Shown one piece after another: positions 37,250-47,795 of a stretch of DNA of 64,000 nucleotides. The DNA lies in assembly GCA_026027325.1 (NCBI GenBank), contig JAMSLZ010000009.1, positions 682,001 through 746,000 on the forward strand, in the 5' to 3' direction. Position numbers and translations under genes: made by a program. Source of the stretch: Actinomucor elegans (lineage: Eukaryota; Mucoromycota; Mucoromycetes; Mucorales; Mucoraceae). A model generated the notes under the pieces. It saw only the letters and a program-made list of their open reading frames with translations, searched no databases and was not told the origin of the DNA. Every line of letters starts with the position of its first letter. The stretch's first letter is position 1.

Positions 37250-38732
37250 AAATTTGATCATGTATTCATTTTTTCTTTTTTTTTAACAAAAACCATGATG
37301 TTCCTGTCTCTATATTCAAAGTTACATTATTAAAACGAAATATCTAATAAAACATCTCATTTATCTTCATATTACCAAATTCAAAAGTGACCCGAAGTGT
37401 TTGTGCAGGTACATGCACTTGCTGTCCGTACAAAAAGATGCACTAGAAATTAATGCATCAACACAAGCTACAGCTACTGAATAAATTGACTGAGTAGATA
37501 AAAATAAACTTGTTTGCATAAATGATTATTGTTATTTGTTTGATACCATGCACCGAGATTAAGCCTTCAGCGCTGAATTTGCTCCCCAGAGAACACAATC
37601 TATGTACCACATTAGCAGCTACACACTAAGGAGTTAGTATATCTGTATTCGTGTATGAATGATACGAAATATGTATACTACTTATTTAATATACATAAAG
37701 AGCTATCAAAAGCTCTGGTCCACGAGTAAACTATTGGTAGATATAAAAGTTTAGTTTTTTCTTCAATACTTTATTTATGAGCATTCTTGATATGGTAGCT
37801 CGTTCTAAGTATGGCATACTTGTCAAATGCGGCATTAAGGCAAAAACAGCCTCGTATTCTAAAGCTGAAGCCCTAGTATCTTATGGTATACACTATTCAG
37901 CATATGTTCAAATGTTTAAATGAGACATTGCATTGGAATTGCTTGAACAATATGGGTTCGTTAGAATGAATCTATTTCAGAAAAAAACCCTCTCAATGGT
38001 TAAACCTTCAGGCTTAAGTTTTCAAAATACTAATTTTTTTTTTGTAATGTAATGACAGTTGTGAAGCACGGATTCAGTATATATTAATATATGTAAACTT
38101 GCTTTCAATGGGGGGAGGGGAAGATTTCAAAAATACAACTGTAGTTAGAGTATTATTATTGTTATTTTACGCAATAAAAATCAAGAATTGTCTTTAGTCA
38201 ACGATAACTATGAATTAAAAGAGAAACTGATGTCTATATCATATAATGTATATCTTGATTATACACAAAATTTAACAAAAGATATTCTACATATCAACCA
38301 TCAGTTACCATGAATATGAGGACCAAAGTTCTGACTGAAATTTATGAGTGAGTCTCTATTATTCTGGCTTGTTGAAATACCTGACAGCCAATAAAAGTTA
38401 AAAGGAAGCCTATGGTTATAATAGGACACAATTGCATAGGCTTTGAACGGTATTATGTACGTTCTAGATGTGTGGGCTCATATCCCAATTTTTTTTTACG
38501 GCTCAAAGAAGCTATCGCTACTCTATATCCTATATAGATACTAGCAGGAAATGATTGAACAAATTGAAGCTGTGCTTCTCTTAGCCTTGCTATTAGTCCT
38601 CTCTTAAATTTGCAGACTCTAGTTCTAATTACTTTTCTGTTAAAATATCATTACAAACGTATTCACCATTGTTCAATTGATAATTGGAGCAGTATTTACA
38701 ATATGATTTATTATGTATTAATGATGTATCAC
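37250..38732. other. Intergenic region between convergent SFC1 and EAF3 genes
   Basis: About 1.5 kb, AT-rich with T- and G-runs (for example a G-rich patch near 38110). Holds the 3' ends of two convergent genes. No other gene or repeat recognised. Confidence 0.55.
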
Positions 38733-39878
38733 TTAATTGTTGTTTGATAAAGTAACATAATCAGAAGGAGCAGCCTCATATTCTGTTTGAAACAGCTGTT
38801 TTTGGTGCTTTTGCAAAAAGCTATTAACCAACTAGATGAGTTCAAATCCTATTACAAGTAACAATCCAAACCTACCGCAACATATCTTGCAAATAATCTG
38901 TCAAGGCATGAGCTGAGTCAGTATCCATATCTGTATGAGCAATTAATCCGGGCATTTGAACTACAATAACCGTTTAGCAACTTAATATACCTTTTGTTTT
39001 TTTTAAAAAAAAAAGTGCTTACCGAATAGCCTCAAGAGATGCTCTGCACCGTAAAGATCAACCAAATCTTTATCTGGATGCTGCCTTCTGATGTCAGCAT
39101 ATTGGAGCCGTTCAAATCGATACAGAAGCATGGTACCTAAAGCCTTGTTAAAGTAGGTACGAAGTCCTTGCAAGACTTCATCCAACAATTCTTCATTTCT
39201 AATAAACAGTTAACGTATGCATACTCGTCTACAAGAACTTACAATTCACGACTTCCTTTCTTGTCTTTTTTGAACCTCTTGTAGCGCGCTAATACATCAT
39301 TGACATTTACTGTACGAGGTAAGGTAACTAGTTGCTGGTTTTTAGTCACATTTTCCCAGTCATCGACTAGTTGGCCTTTTAATGTATCGGGTATATCAAG
39401 TCTTAGTTCAGGTTTTTTCAAGTAGTCCTCTTCCTTTTCATTTTTGGCGTCACGACGTCGTTTACCAAGCGAGTTGGTTCCACTACTACTGGAGGTCTTT
39501 GGAGTTTGCTTTGTACGATACAAAGCCTTTAGTCTGGATTGCATTTTGATATTATCTTCTGTCCAACGAAGTATTCTTGTCTCGGGAACCCATTCATCCC
39601 AGCTATGAACAAAACGCGTTATATATCTGTACACTGGTTAAAAGTAATGTATTTACCTTCTCTTCCAGCCTTTGTAGTGAACAAAGTAATAAGGGCCAGT
39701 AAGTTCAGGATCTTCGTCCATCCAGTTTCTATCGAGAATCTAGATTCAAAAATAAGTGTTTTGACTCCTTGATTGCATTGATTCTTACCTTTGCTTCATA
39801 AATGAGAGGGCCATGGTAGCATAATACTTTCTCATTTTCTTCAAAAGATAACGTTTTATCTACTTCTTGAGTGCTCAT
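38733..39878 (-). CDS. EAF3: Eaf3/MRG15-type chromodomain protein (293 aa)
   Basis: Six exons, minus-strand order: 39878-39789, 39739-39657, 39602-39243, 39198-39023, 38960-38876 and 38820-38733. The chromo barrel (about 10-85) has EKVLCYHGPLIYEAKIL and YYFVHYKGWKRSWDEWVPE, with the aromatic cage residues that read methylated H3K36. A basic linker (GKRRRDAK) follows, then the MRG domain (about 120-290): LKGQLVDDWENVT, TYFNKALGTMLLYRFERLQY and YGAEHLLRLFVQMPGL. Family members are subunits of the NuA4 acetyltransferase and the Rpd3S deacetylase, which suppress cryptic transcription in gene bodies. The last acceptor was chosen because only it keeps the FLQKHQKQLF helix in frame. Confidence 0.95.
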
Positions 39879-40504
39879 AGTTGTATGTGAATTTTTACGC
39901 GTCAGGGAAAAAGGTCTAAAACGGAAAAATGGAAAAAAAGGTCGCGATTTGAATAGCTTACAAATGCAGTAAACCTCATCTTTTGTAGGTTGAGAGTTCT
40001 CGAATGAAAAAGTAACACTGAGCTATTTGTATACACGTATATCACGAACATTATGCTATTTGAATTTACTACACAATTAATTATGCCAAGGGTATACAAC
40101 AATATGCTATTTGAACCAGTAGATCAGACTTGTATTTCAGTAAAAAAACTCGTAACCTGCATCCTTCGATAGATCTCTAATATAAATTCGAGTGTGAGTA
40201 CATAGTATAACTGACTACCTATTACCGTTCATTATAATGTTGTGTCGACTTTTTGCACGATTCTTATACTCAATAAACTATCATTTCATCAGACAGATCA
40301 AGGTTTTGATCCAAGCGGCTATTGAATCAAACCCTTGACTTTCAAGTTCGTGCATCTATTATTATGATCTGTCAAAGTCTTTACAGGGATCCTCTATTAT
40401 AAGCTATACTACAAACTATAGATGGCTTTATTGGTTTTCCTTTCATTTCTTTCTTTAAATAATAATGTACATAAGATACAATAACAAACTAACAATCAAG
40501 GTCT
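39879..40504. other. Intergenic region, EAF3 promoter and OPRT 3' end
   Basis: 626 bp. ACGCGTCA at 39897-39904 is about 20 bp before the EAF3 ATG on its own strand. No gene seen. Confidence 0.5.
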
Positions 40505-41161
40505 TTAATCCCTCTTGATACCATATTGAGCCTTATAAGCCTTCATTAATTCGAGTTCCTTTTCATAGGTACCCTTTTCTTCCATAAACTCCATGATATG
40601 ATCCATAGAAATAATAGCGCGAACTTGGACATTGTTCTTTTCTTCAACAGCTTGAATAGCGCTCTTGCCAGTACCATCAGGAGCAATTTCAGCGCGATCA
40701 ACAGCGACAAGGACACCAGCCAATTGAGCATTGTTCTGCTTGATGATTTCGATAGATTCATTGATGGCAGTACCAGCAGTAATTACATCGTCGACAACGA
40801 CAATCTTTCCGTTCAAGGGAGTACCGACAATGTTACCACCCTCACCGTGATCCTTCTTTTCTTTGCGGTTGAAAGAGAAAGGTGCGTCCTTGTTGTGGTC
40901 GTTAGCAAGGGACAAGGCAGTAGCACAGACAAGAGGGATACCCTTATAGGCGGGGCCAAAGAGAACATCATATTCGAAACCTGCATCTTCAAGAGCAGCA
41001 GCATAAAAAGTACCGATGGCGCCCAAAGTCTTACCACTGTTGAACAAACCAGCATTGAAAAAGTATGGAGAGGTACGGCCTGACTTGAGATGGAAAGAGC
41101 CAAACTTCAATACCTCGTTCTTGAGTGCAAACTCGATGAATTCACGTTGATAAGCCTTCAT
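40505..41161 (-). CDS. Orotate phosphoribosyltransferase (218 aa)
   Basis: Single exon on the minus strand. It converts orotate and PRPP to orotidine 5'-phosphate, the fifth step of de novo UMP synthesis, in the cytosol. The start MKAYQREFIEFALKNEVLKF and the block LKSGRTSPYFFNAGLF bind orotate. FGPAYKGIPL is the second conserved block. The PRPP-binding loop VVVDDVITAGTA is at 121-132, and the flexible catalytic loop has NRKEKKDHGEGG. The length is that of the free-standing fungal enzyme (yeast Ura5; often named pyrF in Mucorales), not fused to a decarboxylase. Only 157 bp separate its start from the stop of the upstream reductase gene. Confidence 0.97.
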   Translation of the reverse strand: MKAYQREFIEFALKNEVLKFGSFHLKSGRTSPYFFNAGLFNSGKTLGAIGTFYAAALEDAGFEYDVLFGPAYKGIPLVCATALSLANDHNKDAPFSFNRKEKKDHGEGGNIVGTPLNGKIVVVDDVITAGTAINESIEIIKQNNAQLAGVLVAVDRAEIAPDGTGKSAIQAVEEKNNVQVRAIISMDHIMEFMEEKGTYEKELELMKAYKAQYGIKRD

Positions 41162-41318
41162 TGCTATTTTGTTATTGTACTTTTGGGAATAATTTAAGAA
41201 AGAAAGAAGAGAAAAAGAAACTCACAATGATAGGAAACCAGAACTCTATATGTCAAATGAAATTCGCTTACAATCTCCGCTTCGTGACTGTGTTAAGACT
41301 GTTTATTTTCAAGAAAAA

Positions 41319-42673
41319 TTAAATCTTTGATTTACCATCAATTAGAGACACTACAACCTTGCCTTTGTTTTTACCAGAATGGAGGTATGCAACAGCGTCG
41401 GCCACTTGGTCAATACCGCTTAATCCACCGTTATCCAAAAGAACCTTGAGCTTTCCTTCTTTGACCAGCTTTATTAAATTGGCCATATGAGAAGCTGAAA
41501 GGTGCGCATAATCAGGCATAAAGAAACCTGCAACTGTACGTGATGTACCAAGAAGCTTCAATGTATTTACGTTATCACCTGCCATACCACCGGCACCAGT
41601 ATAGGTTGATACAGTACCAATGACAATCAAACGGCCACGAACCGCAAGGCTCTTGAGACAAATCTCAAAGAATTCGCCTCCAACACTCTCAAAAACAATA
41701 TCCACACCATGAGGATATTCCTTCTTCATAACTGCCTTGAAATCTTCCTTTTTATAATTGATCACTCTGTCACATCCCATTTCCTAATATCCCCCACAAA
41801 AAAAAACGCGTCAGCTTCATTTTCAAAAGTAGCTAGATGCATTTTACCTTGAGCATAGCAACCTTGTCATCACTAGAACAGGTTCCAATAACATGGTTAC
41901 CAGCCAACTTGGCCAATTGAACAGCAATTTGTCCAGCGCCACCAGCAGCTAATGCAAATAGTTAGTAAAATGCATACATATGAGTTCACTTCCGCATACC
42001 AGCCGTGACTAGAACAGTTTCACCCTTTGTCATGCGGCCTGTCTCGGCCAATGCAATAGAAGCTGTTAATCCAGAAGTCAAAAGGCCAAGAAGTTCAGGG
42101 CTAGCGCTCTATTCATGATGATTACCAAGACATACTTTTTTTTTTTTTTTTTTTTTTTTGGTTAATGATTCAGCTACTTACAGGCACGGAAATAACAGCT
42201 TTGCTTGAAACTTCAATATATTCAGCAAAAGCACCATACTGAGTATAAATGACATGTGATCCAATCTTTGACTTGGGAACTTTAGATCCAACTGCTACCA
42301 CCTCACCAAGAGCTTCAAATCCAACATCAAAAGGACTATGGTTGCATGTTAATCTAATCGAATTCATGCAAAAAAAAAAAAAAAAAAAAAAAAAAGGAAT
42401 ATCTACTTACGGTTTGATACCTGGAATGTATTTACCGTTGGTAAAGTTTACATCGGAAGCGTTGATACCGACGTAAAAATTCTTTATTAATACACTATTG
42501 GGCTTCAAGTTTTCTGCCAAGTCTTTAAAGCTGACTGTAACCACTTTGGTTACTTTGGAGAAATCATTGCCGATCTCAAACGCTTGGAGCTTACGGAAAG
42601 TAGTAGGTCTACAAATCAAGATCAGTTTAATATGAAATCATATTTGTAATAATTGAATACTTTACGCAGACAT
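41319..42673 (-). CDS. Zinc-free MDR quinone oxidoreductase / prostaglandin reductase-like (344 aa)
   Basis: Six exons, minus-strand order: 42673-42666 (only 8 nt), 42608-42411, 42335-42182, 42108-42000, 41948-41848 and 41783-41319. The GroES-like half has [20 protein letters not shown] and [14 protein letters not shown]. The Rossmann half has [19 protein letters not shown], with the NADP-binding AxxGxxG at 157-162. There are no zinc-binding Cys/His sets. This pattern fits the ZADH2/PTGR3 branch of medium-chain reductases, which reduce activated double bonds of enones with NADPH; the substrate here is unknown. Two introns hold a T24 run (42136-42159) and an A26 run (42370-42395). The 8-nt first exon supplies only Met-Ser and part of Ala. 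Confidence 0.92.
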
Positions 42674-44060
42674 AATGGCAGAAAAGAAGTTTATGTTAAA
42701 AAGAAAAGAGAAAGCTTGATCTTCTTATTTGCATCTTTTTATTCAATTGAGTAACCTAGGCGGTTATTAAAACACTAAAAGGAGCTTTGTAAGCACAAAA
42801 CTAGGTGAGAATGAATTGCAGGATTAGCCGACCACTTAGACTGAATTTTTGCCAGATGAAATGCAACTGATTTAGGCAATACAGTTGGCTATCCTCTTAT
42901 GGTGAAAACGGGAATAGATATCCGCCGCCTTATCAAATCAGCCCTACATTGTATGTATGTGGAGAAGCTTGAACTTGCCTATGTAGCGCTTCAACTGTGC
43001 GTATTCTAATCAATAACCACACATTATGATTCAGTAAAAAAAAAAAGCCCAAGATATGGATTCTAAATGATTTATTGATTTAGTCATGAAAAGCCATTGG
43101 TAATATATGAGTTTAAGCTTAGTAATAAGTAAAAAGTGTATGCAAAGATAACTCGGATAACCTCGTTCTGCAATACAGTTTTATGTATTTGGTGTTTTGT
43201 ACCGATACCGACCTGACAATGGGTTCAAAAGCTTGCTATTTCTAACTGGAAATTGATCTAGCAGACGATCTATGTCAATCTCGGTCAAATGTTACATCTA
43301 AAAAATGCATCCTGTTCAAAATGATTCTCTAATCGAGTGAAAATTTAACAAGCCTCGGTATTCTTGTTGAATTTGTTAATGTTACTATATCTGCTACAGT
43401 TTGGAACTAGTATAATTTTATTAATTTAAACTGAATATACCGACACTTACCAATGATGATCTGACTCTACAATGAAGCCTGCGTCTGCATTTTGCTATCT
43501 CGAGGTCATTTTCATATTAGATTATTCAACAGTTATTCTCAATGAACCATATCCGCATAATAACCCAAACATTTCTCTTAGTGAGGCCGGACTTTATTAC
43601 AAATGAATCCGCGTTTGGGTTGGTATATCTACACAGTTATGATGGAACCTTTGGGCCGTCTTGTGCAAGAGCAAAAAAAAAGAGAGAGAGAGAGAAATTG
43701 AAGGGAAACATTGTTTCTACTATCATCCACTTTGAGCAGTTATAAGTATACTTAAAACCACAGCCAAATAGTGAACATTAATGGTGGTCAGTTAATTTAC
43801 ATGTAAGCTGGGTCTAAATAATGAATGGATTTTTTGCGCAAGATTGTATTTGACAAGTAATTCCATGTCGAGAAGGAGTTACCACAACGACTAATACCCC
43901 TATTAAAGTTGGGGGATATATAGGGAGCTACACTATGAAATGATCGCGGAGAGCTTTTTTAAAGGTGGTTAGATTGAACTAATCATATGATATGGTATCA
44001 ATCCATTTGCTTTTACGCGTGTTTTTTTATTCTTAATAAATGATGCAGTAATAATATATA
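42674..44060. other. Intergenic region upstream of the reductase gene
   Basis: About 1.4 kb. Holds a degenerate repeat copy at 43255-43345 and an AGAG run near 43682. A 67-codon frame at 43542 has no supporting features. ACGCGT at 44015-44020 lies just beyond the Nvj2 stop. Confidence 0.5.
43255..43345. repeat. Degenerate dispersed repeat, copy D
   Basis: Ordered words TTGATCTAGCAGACGATCTATG, TCAATCTCGGTCAAATGTTAC, ATCTAAAA and CCTGTTCAAAATGA correspond to the family seen at 6010 and 35335. Confidence 0.45.
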
Positions 44061-46976
44061 CTAGTGGTTTCTAGGAGGAATGGCAGGAGGAAGAGAAGGA
44101 GGAGATATCATATCAGATTTGTGATATTTAGGCGATAAATCTCTAGGCGGTAGCTCTGGTATAGCCTGATGGTCATCTTGATCAAGTTGCAGCTTTTCAT
44201 GAATGGGTTTTGATGCATCAGATACTCCAGGTTGTGTGTCGTTTAAGTGGGGTGAGCGTTTAGGCCTAGGGGTTGTAGGTAAAGGTGGTGGGGAGAACAG
44301 ATTACTGTTATCATTTACTGAAGGAGTAGGTCTTGGCTTGTCAGGAAGTGCAGGAGCTGCTGCGTTGTCATTGGGGACAGCAGAGCAAAGTGATATGTCA
44401 GAAATAGCAGAACCAGGTATATCAGAGACAGAATCACCAGGTATGTTGGGTTTTTCAGATACATCCATGGGTGGTGTAGCTTCATTGGAAGTTGATAAAT
44501 CGGTTTGCTGATGGACCAAGTTCTCAGATATAGGTGATGGGGTAGAGTTTCGTCTTGGAGGAAGTGGAGGTTGTTGTTGCTGCTGGTTTTGTTCTTTTGT
44601 TTCATTCACGGAGAGATTAGATAGATTGCTATGTACAGTAGAGGCAGCTCGTTGGCGACGTGGTTTAATGGGTGCTGGGAGAGCTTGGCCATCAAGTACA
44701 TCTTCTTCATCCAAGAGAGATTTTTGGGATACGGGTGACTCTACAATAGGAGCATTAGCAACTGATGGTGGAGATGTACTAGCACTGTGGGTCGATGAGC
44801 CGGGAAGCTTCTTTCTACTCTCTGTACGTTTACGCATCTCTGCCATTTTCTCTGCATAAAACCCTCTCTTATCTTCAGTCGCGGATTTTAAAGCGTCAGA
44901 TTTCTTGGTTAAAAAGGATTCGGCCATATTCATCAAATATTTCTTTTTGTTGCTGCTTGTAGAAGGTTGAGGATTGACTGCTGATCGAGCAGAATCGGAT
45001 GGAGCGCTATGCTGATCAGTAGGTAAAAGGTTACTGATCTTGCTGAGGAAACCACTTCCTACTGTATTATTATCGTTGACAGACATAATACTCTCCGCAT
45101 CGCTATTCTGGTCGTTAGTTTCTTTCTTCAAACGCTTTCTTAAATAAGAATTGGCTGACCATCTATTAGCCGTAGTGCTAGATGAAGAATCGGTCGCTAC
45201 TGAATCTGTAGTCGACTGTCTATCAATTGATTTGACTGAGGCGCCATCTTCACTTGCTATAAATCTGTTCTTTAGTGGCTGCATTTCAGGCGTAGATTGA
45301 GAAATTTCCAGTTTTCGTGAAGGCGCTAAATCATTGGATATACTACCATTGGTTATATCAGATGCTGATTCTGCACGACGCGAGTCCAGTTTGAGTGTGT
45401 CTGCAGCAGAAGGTTTTTCAATTGATTCAGGGACAGTTGGAGTTTCTCGAATAACATCTACTGGCAAGTTCTTACTGGATACACCGGAAGATGAAGAAGT
45501 GATTGAAATAGATGAACTCGATCTTTCATGCTTGAAGCTATGTTTATTCGCAGAGTCTGCGGCTGGTTTCTTGACTTGCACCTTGACATACTCTCCAAAT
45601 ATACCACCTTTACCGTCAGAAGGACAAAACGATGTGTCATCCATGTTGGGTAAAACAAAGGTCTCAGCCATGACTTCTCGGATACGAGACTCAATAGCAT
45701 TGGTGATGATGTTGAGTTTAATCAATTTATCAGCTACTACTGGAGTGATCTTCCATTCCATCTCGGGCATTTCAAAAAATGCAAGCCAGTATCGATTGGT
45801 TGGAGGCGCTTTCAACTTGAACATGATTCGACCTGCGAGCTTCTTCAGTGTGACAGCCAAGATCAAGTTCATTCGAATAGGTTTTAAACGAGAAGAATAA
45901 GACCAATTGAAATCCGTTTCAATCTCGATAGTTAATCCACCTTGATATTCCACTTTTGCCTCCACAATAAGTTCACCTTCGGGTGACAAAGAAAGTAGTT
46001 TAGGGTTCGTAATAAAAGGCACTGACTCCCCAATGTGCACACTGCGAACATGAATCTCATCCAGAAAAGTAGGCCGTTTGGTCTTGTCAATCTTTCTACG
46101 TATCTTCATCTCTACGAATTCCTTCAGTCGATCTGTTTTATACATTGCCAAGAAGATACGTCCAAAAATTGCATTGATCCAAGCAGTTTCTCGATGGCTG
46201 GGTGTAGATTGAACTTGACGAATAAGCTCTTCCAATGCTGAAGTATCAAAGTGAGTGTTGTCCATCATCACGTACTGAGGCTCTTCTGGAGAAGCAGACT
46301 CATCTTGTAACATATGATGTGCTTCCAACAAACCAAAATACCAATCCTCTTTATCGATATTGCGTGCACAAGTCAAATACAAAACGCGGTTTGGTAGACT
46401 AGTTATATCCTCGTCAGGTAAGGTACAAATCGAAGCTGAGCTACTGTTGGTCGATGCAAACTTGATGTCATCATTATTCAGCGAGTTTGGGACTAAGCGT
46501 ACCACAGAAGTACGACTATACATTTGACCTTCGGGCATTGCTTCTGTCTTGGAGGGATAAAGTGAGACCGAGAAATCATGCATAGGTAATATCATGGCAA
46601 CCTCGGTTTGCTTTTCAGACTCGTAACAGAACAGAGTGCCATGCTTAAGAACAGCATAGTATAACCCTTTTCTATTCGTGTGGTTATTATTACCGCTGAC
46701 ATATGAGTGGATGCCAGAAATAATACCACCACCATTAGCTGAATGAATCTCGGGCATTTTGGGTTGATATTGATTAGTGAGACGAATCCAGCCTTTCTTT
46801 ACAATGACATTGTCGGGATCTCTATCAAGTTCTACTACTGCTGGTTCAGACTTTGACTTTGGTAATAAAGGCTGTATGCCACCCTTTATATAAATAAACG
46901 TGGCAAGCGCAACAAAAGGTAAAAATGTGATTCCACCTATTACATAAATCACTATAAATCCTATAAAGGACACCAT
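44061..46976 (-). CDS. Nvj2/TEX2-type SMP-domain lipid-transfer protein (971 aa)
   Basis: Single large exon on the minus strand. A strong N-terminal transmembrane segment (residues 4-30, FIGFIVIYVIGG and onward) anchors it in the ER. A split PH-like domain follows (about 60-222: KKGWIRL, KGLYYAVLKHGTLFCYE, RVLYLTCARNIDKEDWYFGL), then an SMP domain (about 264-450: ETAWINAIFGRIF, FLDEIHVRSVHIG, MRMNL-like strands and IREVMAETFVLPNMDD). SMP domains form lipid-carrying tubes at membrane contact sites. The TM-PH-SMP order is that of yeast Nvj2 and animal TEX2, at ER-vacuole and ER-Golgi contacts. The C-terminal half is long, disordered and rich in Ser and Pro, with several PPLPPRR-type SH3-binding sites including the very end (PPAIPPRNH); this tail is longer than I would expect for the family. 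Confidence 0.93.
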   Translation of the reverse strand: MVSFIGFIVIYVIGGITFLPFVALATFIYIKGGIQPLLPKSKSEPAVVELDRDPDNVIVKKGWIRLTNQYQPKMPEIHSANGGGIISGIHSYVSGNNNHTNRKGLYYAVLKHGTLFCYESEKQTEVAMILPMHDFSVSLYPSKTEAMPEGQMYSRTSVVRLVPNSLNNDDIKFASTNSSSASICTLPDEDITSLPNRVLYLTCARNIDKEDWYFGLLEAHHMLQDESASPEEPQYVMMDNTHFDTSALEELIRQVQSTPSHRETAWINAIFGRIFLAMYKTDRLKEFVEMKIRRKIDKTKRPTFLDEIHVRSVHIGESVPFITNPKLLSLSPEGELIVEAKVEYQGGLTIEIETDFNWSYSSRLKPIRMNLILAVTLKKLAGRIMFKLKAPPTNRYWLAFFEMPEMEWKITPVVADKLIKLNIITNAIESRIREVMAETFVLPNMDDTSFCPSDGKGGIFGEYVKVQVKKPAADSANKHSFKHERSSSSISITSSSSGVSSKNLPVDVIRETPTVPESIEKPSAADTLKLDSRRAESASDITNGSISNDLAPSRKLEISQSTPEMQPLKNRFIASEDGASVKSIDRQSTTDSVATDSSSSTTANRWSANSYLRKRLKKETNDQNSDAESIMSVNDNNTVGSGFLSKISNLLPTDQHSAPSDSARSAVNPQPSTSSNKKKYLMNMAESFLTKKSDALKSATEDKRGFYAEKMAEMRKRTESRKKLPGSSTHSASTSPPSVANAPIVESPVSQKSLLDEEDVLDGQALPAPIKPRRQRAASTVHSNLSNLSVNETKEQNQQQQQPPLPPRRNSTPSPISENLVHQQTDLSTSNEATPPMDVSEKPNIPGDSVSDIPGSAISDISLCSAVPNDNAAAPALPDKPRPTPSVNDNSNLFSPPPLPTTPRPKRSPHLNDTQPGVSDASKPIHEKLQLDQDDHQAIPELPPRDLSPKYHKSDMISPPSLPPAIPPRNH

Positions 46977-47675
46977 TTTATATCATCAATAAACAGAAAG
47001 AAAAAGAACAGTAAAAAAAGAAGCCAAACATATATTCACTTGGTTAAAAGGAGATATTTATTCATAGTTAAGGCTCCGGTCTAATTGGCATTAAGTCCAT
47101 GCGCTGAAAAATAACGCGCTACTTTTAAGTGGTGATGGTTGGTATTTACTTTGCAGGCGATTACAATATGTTCTATGAGAATGATGAACAGATGCACGGT
47201 CCACAATTCCTTTTAGTTGTGCACTTTTATTCTAATTAATGATTCGAACCGTCAACATTCGTGAATAGCTGTGAAGGACATATATAGCTTAATAAAGGCA
47301 TGAACTTGAATCCGATGTTGAATAGTATTGTAAGCATGATCTACTCATCAAAAGAGACCTTAGACTAAAAGCGATTGGAATATATATACATTATTAGATA
47401 TTGCTATATGAAGTATCATACCTAATAACATTAGCTTTTTGAATTGCGGGTTGTAAAAAATGAGCGATTTCAAAAAAAAAAAACTGTATCACAGTCTAGG
47501 CCAAAGCTGTCAAATCATTAACGATTTGGAGAGTGCGAACAGGGCTCATACAAAGAATGATCAAATAATACAGTAGACTCCTTATGCACTAAAATATACA
47601 TAATTTTTTTTTTTTTTTTTAGATTTTTGTATAATATATACATATAATGCTTGAGCTATATAGTGCCACCAGTGC
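46977..47675. other. Intergenic: Nvj2 promoter and left flank of the transposon
   Basis: 699 bp of AT-rich DNA with short A- and T-runs (a T18 run near 47605). No gene seen. Ends at the left inverted repeat. Confidence 0.5.
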
Positions 47676-47718
47676 CAAATGGCAGTTTTTCAAATTCCCA
47701 AGTTGCGGCTGGTCCAGA
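47676..47718 (+). repeat. Left terminal inverted repeat
   Basis: Begins CAAATGGCAG and ends GGCTGGTCCAGA. Forty-one of 43 positions match the complement of the right repeat. It is itself bracketed by a 13-bp inverted repeat with one mismatch (GCCACCAGTGCCA at 47665-47677 and TGGCACTGGCGGC at 47720-47732), which has no counterpart at the right end. Confidence 0.85.
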
Positions 47719-47795
47719 CTGGCACTGGCGGCATCGTATCGTTTTGAGAACACTTTCCGTTTTTCAATATTTTCGCGTTTAAATGTTTACTCATA

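Noticed and set aside
44203..44859. Open frames on the plus strand across the Nvj2-like gene
   Set aside because: They are shadows of the Pro/Ser-rich C-terminal tail encoded on the minus strand.
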